Of a stretch of 64,000 nucleotides of DNA, positions 44,772-53,603 are shown in pieces; the stretch's first letter is position 1, and each line of letters opens with the position of its first letter. The stretch lies in NCBI GenBank assembly GCA_963676095.1, contig OY781040.1:4154001-4218000 (forward strand), read 5' to 3'. The position numbers and the translations under genes are program-made. The stretch comes from G963676095 sp963676095 (lineage in GTDB: Bacteria > Bacteroidota > Bacteroidia > Bacteroidales > Prolixibacteraceae). The notes beneath the pieces are model-generated. The model did no database searches, was not told the origin of the DNA, and saw nothing but the letters and a program-made list of their open reading frames with translations.

Positions 44772-46397
44772 ATGAACATAAAAGTAATAATATCCTTATT
44801 TGCATCAACTTCCGTTTTAAGTTGTGAATTGGAAAAAAGATTACGTGAGAATTTATATCCTTTTTTCAGTAGTAAAAACTTCGATTTAGATGTACGTCCA
44901 TCAATTTTAAACGGTAACCAATTCGATATGATGAAAGCCGTATTGGAAAGTGATGTAGTGATATTTGATGCTTCGGTAGAGTGGAATGAAGTTTTCGGGT
45001 ATGATTCCAACTACGAAGCTGCAACAGCCAATCCGACTACTGATGACCGGATTTTGGTAGTAAGCCGCACAAAGCTTCCAATTAATTTCGTACCTATGCG
45101 TTCAAACATCCCTATTTTGGGTGAGGAAGAAAAGATCGAGGTGAATGGGGTGGTACAATCGAAATACAGTTACACCAACGAGGAGATCATTGACTGGGTT
45201 GAAAAACAACTAACTGAAATGATTAAAGAAGAAAGGATTCCAAAGAAACCCGAAATGAAGCTGGAAGTTCCTTCTTTTGATCAACTCTCAACCGTTGGAA
45301 ACAAGCTTACCACCTATATCGAAAAAAATTCCCAAGATTCCCTTGACTATATGAAAAAGAAAAACAGGAAAAAACGAGGTGCATTTATTAGTTATCGCAC
45401 ACGCTACTTTAATGAAAAACTGGGCAGTACTAGCGTGATGGATCTTAGGCAAATCATCAAAGAGAAGCACAACAATCCCAATTATCCGGTACTGGTTTAT
45501 GCCGATGGCGATATTTCTCATGAATTTCTTACGGAACAGCGTAGTTGGGAAATTGTAAGTTTTGTTGATCGACGGATTCGCGAAGTAGAAGAGGTTTGGA
45601 TTTTCAATAGTTATGCATGTAAAGGGGTTGATCCTTCAACCGTCTCCAATTATCTCGATTCCTGGTGGACGCAGGGAGAGATTCTTGCCTTAATGTACAT
45701 TAAAGCAGGTTCCCCGCAGGATTTACCAAAAAAAATATATCTGTTTGATCCTTATACCCGGCAGGTAGAAGAGAAAAAAGCTGATTTTATTCCCGATTTA
45801 AGCGATGAATTGCATCAGGAGATTGCCCGCTATTATGCAAATTCAGATGCACTTGAACAAGGGAATGAAAATATGAAGAACATGCGTAGACTAAGGTATG
45901 TTGGAGATTTTATACGTCGTTTGGTTTTTAATCAAATGAAAGAATTTCAGAATAAAATGTATTCAGAAGGTTCACCAATTGGGGAAGTAATGAAGGGAAC
46001 AACTTACGAGAACTTTATCCAATCCATTTTTTCACATGTCTATGACAAATCATTCACTAAAAACAGGATCGTATCTTGCCCTAAATGCAGGCACAATGGT
46101 GTTACTATCGACGATTTTAAAAAAGAAGGTTTCATCAAGGATTTTATAAAAACCCAAAGTGATAATCGAAAAGAGATGTTAGCAATTAATAAGCGTGGCT
46201 TTTACCGGACAACTGAAAAGGAAATGGGAAAAATTAAAAAAGATTGGAAATGGGTTTGTCCTAAATGTGGAAAATCATTTGATGTAATTTATCGTGAAAG
46301 TAACAATCAATACCGATGGTGGCCTATACGTGTGGGGCAACGGACCGGCCCCAATGGTGTAATCATCGAGAAGATGCCGGTCTATGAAATATTATAA
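44772..46397 (+). CDS. Large TIR-like protein with C-terminal zinc ribbon
   Basis: 541 residues. The N-terminal part (about 1-150) is Rossmann-like (VIISLFASTSVLS, MMKAVLESDVVIFDASVEWNE). A second one starts at about 198 with KRGAFISYRTRY, the classic opening strand of a TIR domain, followed by ILALMYIKAGSPQDL further on. A helical part follows, and the C-terminus has two Cys pairs (CPKCRHNGV and CPKCGKSFDVIY), a zinc ribbon. The opening residues SLFAS-x-x-S-x are shared with the truncated gene immediately downstream. If the TIR part is catalytic, NAD cleavage is the expected reaction. It is probably an effector of the cluster; its exact substrate is unknown. Confidence 0.6.
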   Translation: MNIKVIISLFASTSVLSCELEKRLRENLYPFFSSKNFDLDVRPSILNGNQFDMMKAVLESDVVIFDASVEWNEVFGYDSNYEAATANPTTDDRILVVSRTKLPINFVPMRSNIPILGEEEKIEVNGVVQSKYSYTNEEIIDWVEKQLTEMIKEERIPKKPEMKLEVPSFDQLSTVGNKLTTYIEKNSQDSLDYMKKKNRKKRGAFISYRTRYFNEKLGSTSVMDLRQIIKEKHNNPNYPVLVYADGDISHEFLTEQRSWEIVSFVDRRIREVEEVWIFNSYACKGVDPSTVSNYLDSWWTQGEILALMYIKAGSPQDLPKKIYLFDPYTRQVEEKKADFIPDLSDELHQEIARYYANSDALEQGNENMKNMRRLRYVGDFIRRLVFNQMKEFQNKMYSEGSPIGEVMKGTTYENFIQSIFSHVYDKSFTKNRIVSCPKCRHNGVTIDDFKKEGFIKDFIKTQSDNRKEMLAINKRGFYRTTEKEMGKIKKDWKWVCPKCGKSFDVIYRESNNQYRWWPIRVGQRTGPNGVIIEKMPVYEIL

Positions 46398-46405
46398 AGC
46401 ACCCA

Positions 46406-46639
46406 ATGAATGTATCGGTTTCTTTGTTTGCCTCTCCGTCGAAGGAAGGAATTGCGTTGGAGGCCCAACTGAAAAAGAACATTACAGTCTATCTGCGCTA
46501 TGCTTTGGAGAAAGTAAGCCGATTAACGAATAAAACAAGAACTCTGAAAAGGATACCTTCGGGGGTATTGAACAGACCATGTGTATATGATACGGTTGTA
46601 TGCTCAACTCTTCAACCCCGACTTCTTCCATTGACTTAA
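46406..46639 (+). pseudogene. Truncated paralogue of the preceding TIR-like gene
   Basis: Starting 8 bp after the previous stop codon, the frame opens with MNVSVSLFASPSKEGIALEA, which aligns with the opening of the 541-residue protein (MNIKVIISLFASTSVLSCEL). The similarity fades after about 25 codons and then no domain is visible, and the frame ends after 77 residues. It looks like the 5' remnant of a third gene of the array cut by deletion or recombination. Confidence 0.5.
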
Positions 46640-46886
46640 CTTCAAACCTGCTTGGTTTAATTGTGTACAATATTATGTGTTTTTTGTAGAAAATACTTAT
46701 TTAGCCGGCATTTCAAAACTAACTTAATGACAGAAAAGGCCCCGGTTGCCGTTACCAGCTTCCGGCAGCCTTTGAAAAATTATTGTTCAGCCCCTTCGTT
46801 GGCCTCAGTCGGCCATTAGGGGTTCTGGTAAATCGACGACGTGGAGACATCATTGTCTTCAGAAGTAATTAAAATTAGTTTACTTC

Positions 46887-48863
46887 CTAATTATTTTCAG
46901 CGGCTAAAGCATCCTCCAGGTTATCATAAGGGTCCACGTTATTTTCGTACCCATCGTACCCGTAATTTTGATTAATGGTGCCGTAAAGGTTGGCATCAAT
47001 ATCATCCTGGGGGATGGGCCAGAAAACATGATAGTTACTGATTGTATAAGTACAACCATATACGGTTGTAACATCTTTATTGTAGAAATTATTATACTTA
47101 TCGACCCGGGCTTTCCAGTAACTGTTTTGAGAGATACTGGCCGTATTGCTGTAACTGTAGGTATTTCCAAATTCATCAGTCCCTCCGGTTTTTGCGAATA
47201 TGTATGAAACACGAACCAACTCGGCATGCCTGTATTCCTCAAAGGCCAATTCCCTTGCCCGTTCGTCCATAATGGTTCCCATGTCAACTGTCGGGTATGT
47301 TTTGGTGCAACCGGCCCGCTGTCGGATAACGTTAATATCATCTGCTGCTTTTGAGTAATTACCTTTCCAGTAGTTTGCCTCAGCCCGGAGCAGGTAAGCT
47401 TCGGCCAGGCGGTATAAGTACCAGTCTCCGGGACCTCCCACGTAGGAGGCCACTCCTTCATTTGCAGGATCTTCCACCCATAATTTATAATGCGGCCATT
47501 CCCCCCAGCAACGGATACTGTCAACGACAAGAAGCTTTCCACCGTCATTATACATGACGATATTCTTTCCATAGTATTCATCGTCGGCCGTACCAACCAG
47601 GGAAGGGTTGTTATAAACAAGATCATACATGGTCATCCAGTTCCCCTTCTCCCGGTCGTGGCGCAAGTCGTTTTCATCGTCCCAAATCGTATTTGTCGCA
47701 TACCAGGTTGGCCTGCACCTCCCAATACCACGTCCATAGGTTGTTCGCAGATCAATAGCATCACTGGTTGTGCAAACCATGGCAACTTTGTTGGCATTAG
47801 GAGACCTCACACCATTGGTCCCGCTCGAATAGGACCAAAACGGCACAGCATTCCTCATGGTATAGGTACTTTGCCGGCTTTCGGAATAATCATAGCGGCT
47901 TACCATCGAAAAGATAACCTCTTTGTTCGGGGAAATGGATTTGTTGTCAGGACGGTGCAGGTCCCAGATCACATTTTCGGTAATATTATGCACATCCGGG
48001 CTTGGGTTAACAAAAGTTCCGAAATTGTCCGTCATCAAAGAATAACCGGAATACTCAATTAAGGTGTCGGCCTGGGCATACGCTTTATCAAACTCACAGG
48101 CAGCCATATAATATTTTGCCAGCAACATCCGGCATGCCCCTTTTGATGCAGCGCCGTAAGCGACAAAGTCAGGACAATATTTAACAGCAAATTCCAGATC
48201 CGTAATCATCTTTTCAATAATCACCCCCATTTGAGTCGATTTATAATCCAACTTTGGAGAACTGACATCCTGGGTAATCAAAGGCACATCTCCAAAAGAA
48301 AATATTAACATGTAATACCGCCATGCCCGCTGGAAATAAGCCCGTGCCAGCATTTCATTTCTGGTACCGGTATCCAATCCTTCCACATCATCCACGTTCG
48401 AGATGATGGCATTGGCATATTTGATACCTTTATACCCTTCTTCCCAAAAAAAGTTAATCTCGTTCGTGTTTACGCTGTAATTACTTGATGACGGCGTTAC
48501 AAGCGCATTAATATCCTGGGCCGGGCCTGATTTATCGGTTGTCCCTTCGACTGACATATCTGAAAAAAGCATATCGGTATAAAACGGGGCCCCGTCAGCA
48601 TAAAAATAATGCCGCAGGTTCCGGTTACAGGATGTAAGTGCCGCTTCCAGGCCTTCTTCCGTTGTAAAAGTAATACTGGGCTCATAAAATGACAACGGAT
48701 CAGCATCCAACCATTTTTCGGAACAACTGAAGTTAATCAGAGAGACAATAACTACTGATATAAAAATGATCAGGTTTCTCCCCCAATAACTTAACAAATT
48801 ACGTTTACCCGACAGATGTATGTTCTTTATCAATGAAAGATTATTTTTTATATTATGTTCCAT
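46887..48863 (-). CDS. SusD/RagB-family outer-membrane lipoprotein
   Basis: 658 residues. The signal is IIFISVVIVSLINFSCS with the lipobox Cys, so it is lipid-anchored on the cell surface. The N-terminal TPR-like region and the C-terminal SusD domain are recognisable (WLDADPLSFYEPSITFTTEE, ARAYFQRAWRYYMLIFSFGD, YRLAEAYLLRAEANYWKGNY). It captures a glycan or other polymer and passes it to its SusC partner. No glycoside hydrolase or peptidase gene is nearby, so the substrate is not indicated. It follows the SusC gene by 11 bp in one operon. Asp/Tyr-rich C-terminus. Confidence 0.96.
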   Translation of the reverse strand: MEHNIKNNLSLIKNIHLSGKRNLLSYWGRNLIIFISVVIVSLINFSCSEKWLDADPLSFYEPSITFTTEEGLEAALTSCNRNLRHYFYADGAPFYTDMLFSDMSVEGTTDKSGPAQDINALVTPSSSNYSVNTNEINFFWEEGYKGIKYANAIISNVDDVEGLDTGTRNEMLARAYFQRAWRYYMLIFSFGDVPLITQDVSSPKLDYKSTQMGVIIEKMITDLEFAVKYCPDFVAYGAASKGACRMLLAKYYMAACEFDKAYAQADTLIEYSGYSLMTDNFGTFVNPSPDVHNITENVIWDLHRPDNKSISPNKEVIFSMVSRYDYSESRQSTYTMRNAVPFWSYSSGTNGVRSPNANKVAMVCTTSDAIDLRTTYGRGIGRCRPTWYATNTIWDDENDLRHDREKGNWMTMYDLVYNNPSLVGTADDEYYGKNIVMYNDGGKLLVVDSIRCWGEWPHYKLWVEDPANEGVASYVGGPGDWYLYRLAEAYLLRAEANYWKGNYSKAADDINVIRQRAGCTKTYPTVDMGTIMDERARELAFEEYRHAELVRVSYIFAKTGGTDEFGNTYSYSNTASISQNSYWKARVDKYNNFYNKDVTTVYGCTYTISNYHVFWPIPQDDIDANLYGTINQNYGYDGYENNVDPYDNLEDALAAENN

Positions 48864-48874
48864 GATTTTTCAGA

Positions 48875-51800
48875 TTAAAAAGTTAAGTTTACACCTAATG
48901 TAAATGTTCTTGGAACAGGACCGGTAATTTCAGGGTCCCAGTATTTCCATTCTTTCGTCCATACTGCAACGTTCTGAACACTGCCATACAACCTTACTCC
49001 CCGGGCTTCAATCCGCCGGGAAATACTTGCTGGCAGATCATATGAGAATGAGATATTATCCAGTCTGATAAAGGACTTATCGATGATCAATTTAGGGCTG
49101 ATATTTGAAGGTAAGGTCGAATTTAGCCGGGCATAACGTTTCGACGGATTTTCGGGGGTCCAATACTCTTCAACATAAGCGTTTGTCCTTTCGGTATTTG
49201 CTCCCGAATTATGATAGTAAGAAGTAGTAGTCGCTTTGTGCCCCCAATAGGAATACATGTTTACAGAAACGTTCAGGTTCTTACAAATCGTAAAATCGTT
49301 CCGCATAGACCAGCGAAATTTTGGCGTTGTACTTCCTAAAAAGACCTTATCGTCTGTCGTGAAGGAGTAATCGCCATTCACATCGCGACATTTTGGATCT
49401 CCCGGCTGTTGCCCGTACAAAGCAGCTTCTTCTTCCTCCCCTTCCTGCCAGATACCTGTATTCTCGTAATCCCGGATAACGTTAATATCTTTTCCGATAA
49501 ACCATCCGTTACTGCTGTCGTCAACTTCTTTTTGCCCAATCACATTTCCTTCATCATCAACGATATCTTCATAGGTATAATACAAATGTTTAATTTTGTT
49601 TTTGTTTGTTGAGAACCCAAAAGAAGTTGACCATTTAAATTTGTCACGATCCATATTCACGGAATTAACCGACAGTTCCACCCCCTTATTTACAACCTCG
49701 CCCAAATTACACGTAATACTCGAATAACCGGTGAAGGAAGGCAGGCTTCTGGCCATCAGCAAATCTTTTGTCGGCATGTAGTAATAATCGATGCTCCCGT
49801 TAATTTTATTATCAAGGAACCCAAAATCGATCCCTCCGTTCCACGATGTCGTTTTTTCCCACTTTAAATCATCATTGGCCATACGGCTGATATATAACTG
49901 GGATACTTCTGTAACGTTACCTGACTCATCTACATAAGCATATTTTCCGCTACCTGTGGTAAGGTTTGATAAAGCCTGATAGATCCCGATATCGCGGTTC
50001 CCGTTTATCCCATACGATAAGCGTAGCTTACCATTACTCATGGCATCCCAGTGGAAGAAATTTTCATTGGTGAAGACCCAGGCCAAAGCAACAGAAGGGA
50101 AGTTGGCCCTTTTATTGTTGCTGCCAAAGGCAGAATAGCCATCGCGGCGTATGGAAAGTGTCGCCATGTAGCGGTTATTATACGAATAAAACAACCTTCC
50201 CATCCAGGCATCACCGGTACTGCGTGTATCGTTACTTGTTATTTCCTGGTTGGCAGCAGATTCTACGTAATGCCACCCTAACGCATCGCTCGGGGTAAAA
50301 TCGGTAGCCTCCATCGTTTCGTCCCATGACTGATGTTCCTCGGCATTTTGAAGCAGGGTCACATCAAAATGATGAACATCATTGAAGGTATAATCCCATT
50401 TAATGACATTATCAATATACCAGTCAAAATATTTGGAAGACTCTCTTTTTACATAACCATTGTCAGTATCGCCAGCATATTCAGAAGATAACCAATACCT
50501 GTAAAAATACCAGCTGAACCGGGGTGAATAACGGAATTCATAACTAATATTGAAAGGCAACTTTATTTTAGACCATAAACTGGTATTCAAGGCTGTATTC
50601 CCTGAACTCACATCCTGGTACTGATTTTTGTAAGCCTGGTTAAACCCCTGGTTTGCAGTATTACTTTCCCCCATAGGGTAAGGATTGAGGTTGCCTTCGT
50701 CATCATAAGGCAACGCGAAAGGACTGTTGTTGATAATCTGGGTACTCCAGTCCGTAGCCAGGTCGGCACTGGTGCGGTCTGTAAATTTAGCAGTCAGTCC
50801 AACATCCCAAAAGCCCGTTACATTGGCCTCCAGTTTTATATTTGTCCGGTAATTCTCATATTCATCTCCAACAATCACGCCTTCACTGTTCAAATAACCT
50901 AACGAGAAGTAATAGTTAAATTTGTCCCCGGCCCCGGAAAGGCTGAAATCATAGTCCTGTTTCACGCCGGTGCGGAATGACGCATCATACCAGTTATAGG
51001 TTTTCCCATTGAAATAGTTTTCAATTTCCTGTTCGCTAAGCCCGATCCGGTCTAACCATGTCGATTCATCGCCGGTTGACGAAGTCCCTGTATAAGCGCG
51101 CCATTCGTCAATCGTTATGCCGTATTTATCAAGGAGTTCATCACTCGGGTAATAGTAGGCCGCGGGTGTTTCATAATCGTTTGAACTATTAAACAAATCA
51201 GACCGGTACTGAAGATAACCCTTCGCATCGTAGACCTTCCGGTTTGCCGCCATTGTTACAAGGCCTATACTGGAACTAAAACGGATAACCGGTTTTCCCT
51301 TTTCTCCTTTTTTGGAGGTAATTATAATCACGCCATTAGCCGACTTAGCGCCATAAACGGCAGCGGCAGAGGCATCTTTTAGTACGTCAACCGTCTCAAT
51401 ATCTCTTGGATTTATCTCAAGCAGGCTCCCTGTCTGGATCACGCCATCAAGCACAATCAGCGGGTCGGTACCTGCTGCCAGAGAACGCTCTCCCCTCACA
51501 AGCAAACTCCCGCCCCCCTCTGCCGAGTTGGACAAAGACGCGATCACACCCGGAATCCCGGTACGAAGTACATCCTGCACGGTCTGGGGGCTTGATTTCT
51601 CCAGTTTTTCTGCCTGCACCTGAGCAATGGACCCTGTTAAGTCTGATTTTTTCATGGTACCATAACCTACAGCGACGACCTCTTCTATATTAACAGTCGA
51701 TCCTTCCATCTGAACATTAATTTCAGACTTACCGGCAACAGGTACTTCCTTGGTTTTCATTCCAATAAATGAAAATTGTAACGTAGCGGTTCCCGGGATA

Positions 51801-52078
51801 TTTTTTAAGGAATATTTCCCATCAGAGCCTGTGACGATTCCCTGGCTTGTTCCTTTCACAACGATGGTTACCCCGGGCAAGGGAACACCGGAAGCATCGG
51901 TAACCTTCCCGGAGATGGTTACCTGTTTTTGACCGGACGGCAGCTGTCCGGGATAACCGGCCCCGTGGGAGAAGGGGGAAAGAGCGGCCGGGACAGGGGA
52001 GGTCCCGGAGAAAAGAAGGACCCAAAAGAGCATAAAAATTCCACGAACACGGGAACGTGTTTTTTCCGCGTTTTTCAT
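48875..52078 (-). CDS. SusC/RagA-family TonB-dependent receptor
   Basis: 1067 residues. A signal peptide (IFMLFWVLLFSGTSPVPAAL) is followed by a carboxypeptidase-like beta sandwich (TISGKVTDASGVPLPGVTIV), the plug domain (VVAVGYGTMKKSDLTGSIAQ) with RGERSLAAGTDPLIVLDGVI, and a barrel of about 22 strands. It ends in an aromatic residue (FTLGVNLTF), as barrel proteins do. It imports the substrate of the neighbouring SusD protein, driven by TonB. The promoter and a leader hairpin are visible upstream. Confidence 0.97.
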   Translation of the reverse strand: MKNAEKTRSRVRGIFMLFWVLLFSGTSPVPAALSPFSHGAGYPGQLPSGQKQVTISGKVTDASGVPLPGVTIVVKGTSQGIVTGSDGKYSLKNIPGTATLQFSFIGMKTKEVPVAGKSEINVQMEGSTVNIEEVVAVGYGTMKKSDLTGSIAQVQAEKLEKSSPQTVQDVLRTGIPGVIASLSNSAEGGGSLLVRGERSLAAGTDPLIVLDGVIQTGSLLEINPRDIETVDVLKDASAAAVYGAKSANGVIIITSKKGEKGKPVIRFSSSIGLVTMAANRKVYDAKGYLQYRSDLFNSSNDYETPAAYYYPSDELLDKYGITIDEWRAYTGTSSTGDESTWLDRIGLSEQEIENYFNGKTYNWYDASFRTGVKQDYDFSLSGAGDKFNYYFSLGYLNSEGVIVGDEYENYRTNIKLEANVTGFWDVGLTAKFTDRTSADLATDWSTQIINNSPFALPYDDEGNLNPYPMGESNTANQGFNQAYKNQYQDVSSGNTALNTSLWSKIKLPFNISYEFRYSPRFSWYFYRYWLSSEYAGDTDNGYVKRESSKYFDWYIDNVIKWDYTFNDVHHFDVTLLQNAEEHQSWDETMEATDFTPSDALGWHYVESAANQEITSNDTRSTGDAWMGRLFYSYNNRYMATLSIRRDGYSAFGSNNKRANFPSVALAWVFTNENFFHWDAMSNGKLRLSYGINGNRDIGIYQALSNLTTGSGKYAYVDESGNVTEVSQLYISRMANDDLKWEKTTSWNGGIDFGFLDNKINGSIDYYYMPTKDLLMARSLPSFTGYSSITCNLGEVVNKGVELSVNSVNMDRDKFKWSTSFGFSTNKNKIKHLYYTYEDIVDDEGNVIGQKEVDDSSNGWFIGKDINVIRDYENTGIWQEGEEEEAALYGQQPGDPKCRDVNGDYSFTTDDKVFLGSTTPKFRWSMRNDFTICKNLNVSVNMYSYWGHKATTTSYYHNSGANTERTNAYVEEYWTPENPSKRYARLNSTLPSNISPKLIIDKSFIRLDNISFSYDLPASISRRIEARGVRLYGSVQNVAVWTKEWKYWDPEITGPVPRTFTLGVNLTF

Positions 52079-52122
52079 AAATTTGATGTTTAAAGTTAAA
52101 ATTTTAGTGAAACATTAATCCC

Positions 52123-52167
52123 GCGGTTCCATATACAGTACGGCCAATACTTTTCTAATGGAACCGC
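52123..52167 (-). promoter_or_regulatory. Inverted repeat in the SusC leader
   Basis: GCGGTTCCAT (52123-52132) and ATGGAACCGC (52158-52167) are perfect complements, 10 bp each, with a 25-bp loop. The predicted transcript starts near 52265, so this hairpin lies in its 5' leader. It may control transcription or translation, or be a protein binding site. Confidence 0.5.
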
Positions 52168-52270
52168 AGGGAATTTACACCGGAAAAAGGCAGCTAAATA
52201 AAACTCCGGCAGTTTTTGACTTATAGTTTTTTTAGGTCATAGGCAAAATGAGTTTCAAATTTTGAATAAA

Positions 52271-52303
52271 CAAAGATATAATCATTTGACGATAAAATGC
52301 AAA
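52271..52303 (-). promoter_or_regulatory. Predicted SusC promoter (Bacteroidota type)
   Basis: On the minus strand TTTG (52303-52300) and TATCTTTG (52278-52271) are 21 bp apart, matching the Bacteroidota consensus. The leader to the SusC ATG is then about 187 nt. The site overlaps the start region of the divergent HTH gene. Confidence 0.6.
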
Positions 52304-52326
52304 TATTTTTAAATAAAAATCAACAA

Positions 52327-52722
52327 ATGACGATAAATAAAAGAATATTGAAAGTTATGACTACTTTCAATCTAAATAAAAATCAGTTCGCTAATATACT
52401 TGGAGTTCATCCGACAGTGATCCATAATATTGTTGATGAAAAAGGACGGAAGAGTGAGCCAAGTTTTAAATTTCTTTCCAAATTAATATCATCTTTTGAA
52501 GATATAAATGGAGATTGGTTGCTTGCTGGTCGTGGCGATCTTTTCCGGGTTAAAGAAGATCAACTCATAACCGATCTCCAAGATTCAAATCTTAGACAAG
52601 AAATCTTAGATCTCAAAAAAGATAAGGCTATCTTAGCAGAACAGGTTGTTTTGAAAGATCAGCAGATACAGCGATTATGGAAAGAAATCGATGAGCTAAA
52701 AGCAAAAGGTTTTACGGTATAA
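52327..52722 (+). CDS. XRE/CI-like helix-turn-helix regulator
   Basis: 131 residues from ATG 52327 (MTINKRILKVMTTF); the in-frame ATG at 52297 adds 10 residues but its start overlaps the predicted SusC promoter. The N-terminal HTH reads NLNKNQFANILGVHPTVIHNI, followed by GDWLLAGRGDLFRVKEDQ, as in phage-repressor-like XRE proteins. A coiled coil of about 60 residues closes the protein (KDKAILAEQVVLKDQQIQRL). It is divergent from SusC, with 248 bp between start codons, and may regulate it. Confidence 0.75.
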   Translation: MTINKRILKVMTTFNLNKNQFANILGVHPTVIHNIVDEKGRKSEPSFKFLSKLISSFEDINGDWLLAGRGDLFRVKEDQLITDLQDSNLRQEILDLKKDKAILAEQVVLKDQQIQRLWKEIDELKAKGFTV

Positions 52723-52939
52723 GCAGATTGAAATTAAAGAAAAAACTAACATAAAACAGGGACCCTCATGTTTGTAGCGCCTGGTAGGAATTCTCTGTTG
52801 AACGAAATCCGCTTAAAGGGGCTTTAACGTTATTCAATGGGGAGGGGCATTCCAAAAAATTCACTCCCTGCTTTCCGTGTAATATCTTCAAATTTAAACT
52901 GATCCTTTTCATGTTGAGGAGGGTATTTCATCAACGTTA

Positions 52940-53031
52940 GTGAGGGTGCCTCACTAATGTTGGTGAAGGGGTCTCACTAACGTTGGTGAGGGCGGCTCAC
53001 ACGTATTAGTGAGCGTGTCTCCTCACCATAG
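52940..53031. repeat. Four 23-bp tandem palindromic iterons
   Basis: GTGAG or GTGAA recurs at 52940, 52963, 52986 and 53009, exactly 23 bp apart. Each unit also has CTCAC near its middle, so every unit is internally palindromic. The first two units form the best hairpin: AACGTTAGTGAGG (52933-52945) against CCTCACTAATGTT (52949-52961) pairs at 12 of 13 bases. The fourth unit is the most diverged. Such iterons often bind a protein; no function is known here. Confidence 0.65.
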
Positions 53032-53340
53032 CAGGACAATGAATGAAATCAAACAACGACCCGAACCCATCCGGACTTCATTGTTAAAATAATTAACATG
53101 CCCGTTAACCGGGATAACAGCTCGCCGGCATCCCTCACCCTGCCACAGCCTACCTTCCCTTAGGTTACCGAACGGCCTACGAGGGTTTTGAACAAGAAAA
53201 CAAGGGAAGGAAATCAGGGCCAGTCCTTGCAAGTGTTCCCTGTCTGACGCTCCGGTTACTGCCGGAGCGGAGTTTGGATCACGCGGCATTTCCAATCCGT
53301 AGTTTTCTTTTAAAAGCTTCGTCAGCCTTGACTTTTTTTG

Positions 53341-53372
53341 ATTACTTTTTTGCGGCAAGACAAAAAAGTAAT
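53341..53372. repeat. 12-bp perfect inverted repeat
   Basis: ATTACTTTTTTG (53341-53352) and CAAAAAAGTAAT (53361-53372) pair perfectly around an 8-bp loop. Similar T-rich palindromes recur in Bacteroidota genomes near RHS loci, as I recall, so a dispersed element or terminator is possible. A second hairpin AGGGGC/GCCCCT lies just downstream. Confidence 0.5.
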
Positions 53373-53476
53373 TGGGGTCACAGGGGCAACGCCCCTCAAC
53401 CTCATCAAACAGGCCGCAGACCGTCAAACGGCGAAGCCTCAAATCCTTCAAACACGAAGCCTCAAAGCTCGAAATC

Positions 53477-53572
53477 TGAAGTAGCCACTTCAACTGGAAT
53501 TGAAGCGTAATACATACTACTGAGGGGAAAGCTTTCTTTAATCTTTTAATCGTACCAAGCTGGAATTGAAAC
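53477..53572 (+). CRISPR. CRISPR-like relic: one repeat, one partial repeat and one spacer
   Basis: A 30-bp sequence at 53543-53572 begins CTTTTAATC and ends GGAATTGAAAC, with partial dyad symmetry between its ends, as in many CRISPR repeats. A second copy at 53477-53506 shares only its last 13 bp or so (TGGAATTGAAGC). The copies start exactly 66 bp apart, leaving a 36-bp spacer. No cas gene is in the window. It is probably a decayed array; chance cannot be excluded. Confidence 0.4.
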
Positions 53573-53603
53573 TTTATTATAGGTATACACCTATTGAATA
53601 TAG

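Larger units (their letters stand above)
52723..53600. other. Structured gene-poor region
   Basis: No intact gene is seen in this 878-bp stretch. It contains four 23-bp iterons (52940-53031), a perfect 12-bp hairpin (53341-53372), degenerate repeats such as CGAAGCCTCAAA (about 53430-53480) and a CRISPR-like repeat pair (53477-53572). The short frames on both strands here are not protein-like. Confidence 0.5.

Noticed and set aside
46904..47626. 240-codon open frame overlapping the SusD gene in another frame
   Set aside because: The SusD frame has the lipoprotein signal and family motifs; the alternative is a shadow.
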